Origin: Pseudomonadota bacterium
GTDB taxonomy: Bacteria > Pseudomonadota > Alphaproteobacteria > Rhizobiales > Rhizobiaceae
DNA: 5,985 nucleotides
Assembly (NCBI GenBank): GCA_023393575.1
Contig: JAEWKX010000315.1
Coordinates: forward strand, 1 to 5,985
Reading direction: 5' to 3'
Positions within the stretch are counted from its first letter, which is position 1; each line of letters starts with the position of its first letter. The position numbers and the translations under genes were made by a program. Of the stretch, positions 5,735 to 5,985 are shown piece by piece. The notes under the pieces were generated by a model. It made no database searches and had not been told where the DNA came from. It worked only from the letters and a program-made list of their open reading frames with translations.

Positions 5735-5985
5735 TCACAGCATCGGCCGGTAACCTTCCGCCCCCCAGTGATGGGAGCTGTGGCGGCCCTCGCGCGGCGG
5801 CGGGGCGTAGTGGCGGGCAAGCGCCAGCAGCGCGGTCCGCAGCATCAGCTTGGCCGAGCGGACGGGCCATTGGCGCTCCCGCTCCACCGTCTCCAGCCCC
5901 TTCTCGAAGCAGCACACATCGATCGCGACGCCGGCCAGTTCCGGCCCCATGGCTTCGCCTGCGCGGGAGAACCGGCCGCGCGCGG
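5735..5985 (-). CDS. DUF6456 domain-containing protein, C-terminal part
   Basis: Only the last 82 residues are visible; the gene continues beyond the right edge, so its start is not in the window. The visible part contains GPELAGVAIDVCCFEKGLE, then VERERQWPVRSAKLMLRTAL and LALARHYAPPP, which I recognise as the C-terminal core of DUF6456. The pattern looks like a helical, recombinase- or regulator-like DNA-binding fold: a Leu-rich helix, an acidic ERER turn and a basic RSAKLMLR helix. In rhizobia these proteins usually carry a helix-turn-helix region further upstream, which cannot be checked here. The C-terminal tail after the PPP is His/Arg-rich and ends in GYRPML. The function is unknown and DNA binding is only an inference. 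It ends 159 bp from the sufE stop, in convergent orientation. Confidence 0.78.
   Translation of the reverse strand, partial: ARGRFSRAGEAMGPELAGVAIDVCCFEKGLETVERERQWPVRSAKLMLRTALLALARHYAPPPREGRHSSHHWGAEGYRPML

Overview
The window reads as chromosomal DNA of a GC-rich alphaproteobacterium, most likely a member of the Rhizobiaceae (Rhizobium/Ensifer/Shinella-like). The pointers are the domain set (DUF2336, DUF1491, DUF5330, DUF6456, a stand-alone SufE), the strong G/C bias at third codon positions, and a promoter-like CTATAT hexamer typical of rhizobial -10 elements. It looks like conserved core genome. I see no mobile element, tRNA, rRNA or CRISPR array. These assignments come from reading the sequence, not from a database search.

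Layout, left to right. (1) Bases 1-55 hold what is probably the last 17 codons of a plus-strand gene. (2) A short non-coding stretch with four exact copies of a 7-bp repeat (136-163) precedes a plus-strand DUF2336 gene (about 230-1252). (3) This gene converges on a three-gene minus-strand block. In transcription order the block holds a membrane-anchored PAS-type sensor histidine kinase (4114-2573), a single-pass membrane protein with two peptidoglycan-binding domains (2604-1639) and a DUF1491 protein (1605-1258). The kinase and the peptidoglycan-binding gene overlap by 32 bp. The two stop codons at the convergent junction lie inside one perfect 17-bp hairpin. (4) A divergent, AT-richer intergenic region of about 450 bp (4115-4560) holds several TTAA/GTTAAC motifs, including a near-consensus CtrA-type box upstream of the kinase. 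(5) On the plus strand follow a small secreted or membrane-anchored DUF5330 protein, a classic Rho-independent terminator, and sufE with its own promoter-like elements. (6) A minus-strand DUF6456 gene runs off the right edge, convergent with sufE.

How the genes may work together: the kinase operon is the most suggestive unit. A kinase whose dimerisation domain resembles the PleC/DivJ (PdhS) cell-cycle kinases is translationally coupled to an envelope protein with two peptidoglycan-binding modules, and CtrA-like motifs lie in front of it. This suggests, but does not prove, a link between cell-envelope state and the cell-cycle phosphorelay. SufE serves iron-sulfur cluster assembly and appears to be transcribed separately. 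I see no clearly new defence or mobile system here. The best leads are the kinase/peptidoglycan-binding pair, the shared stop-codon hairpin and the 7-bp tandem repeat.
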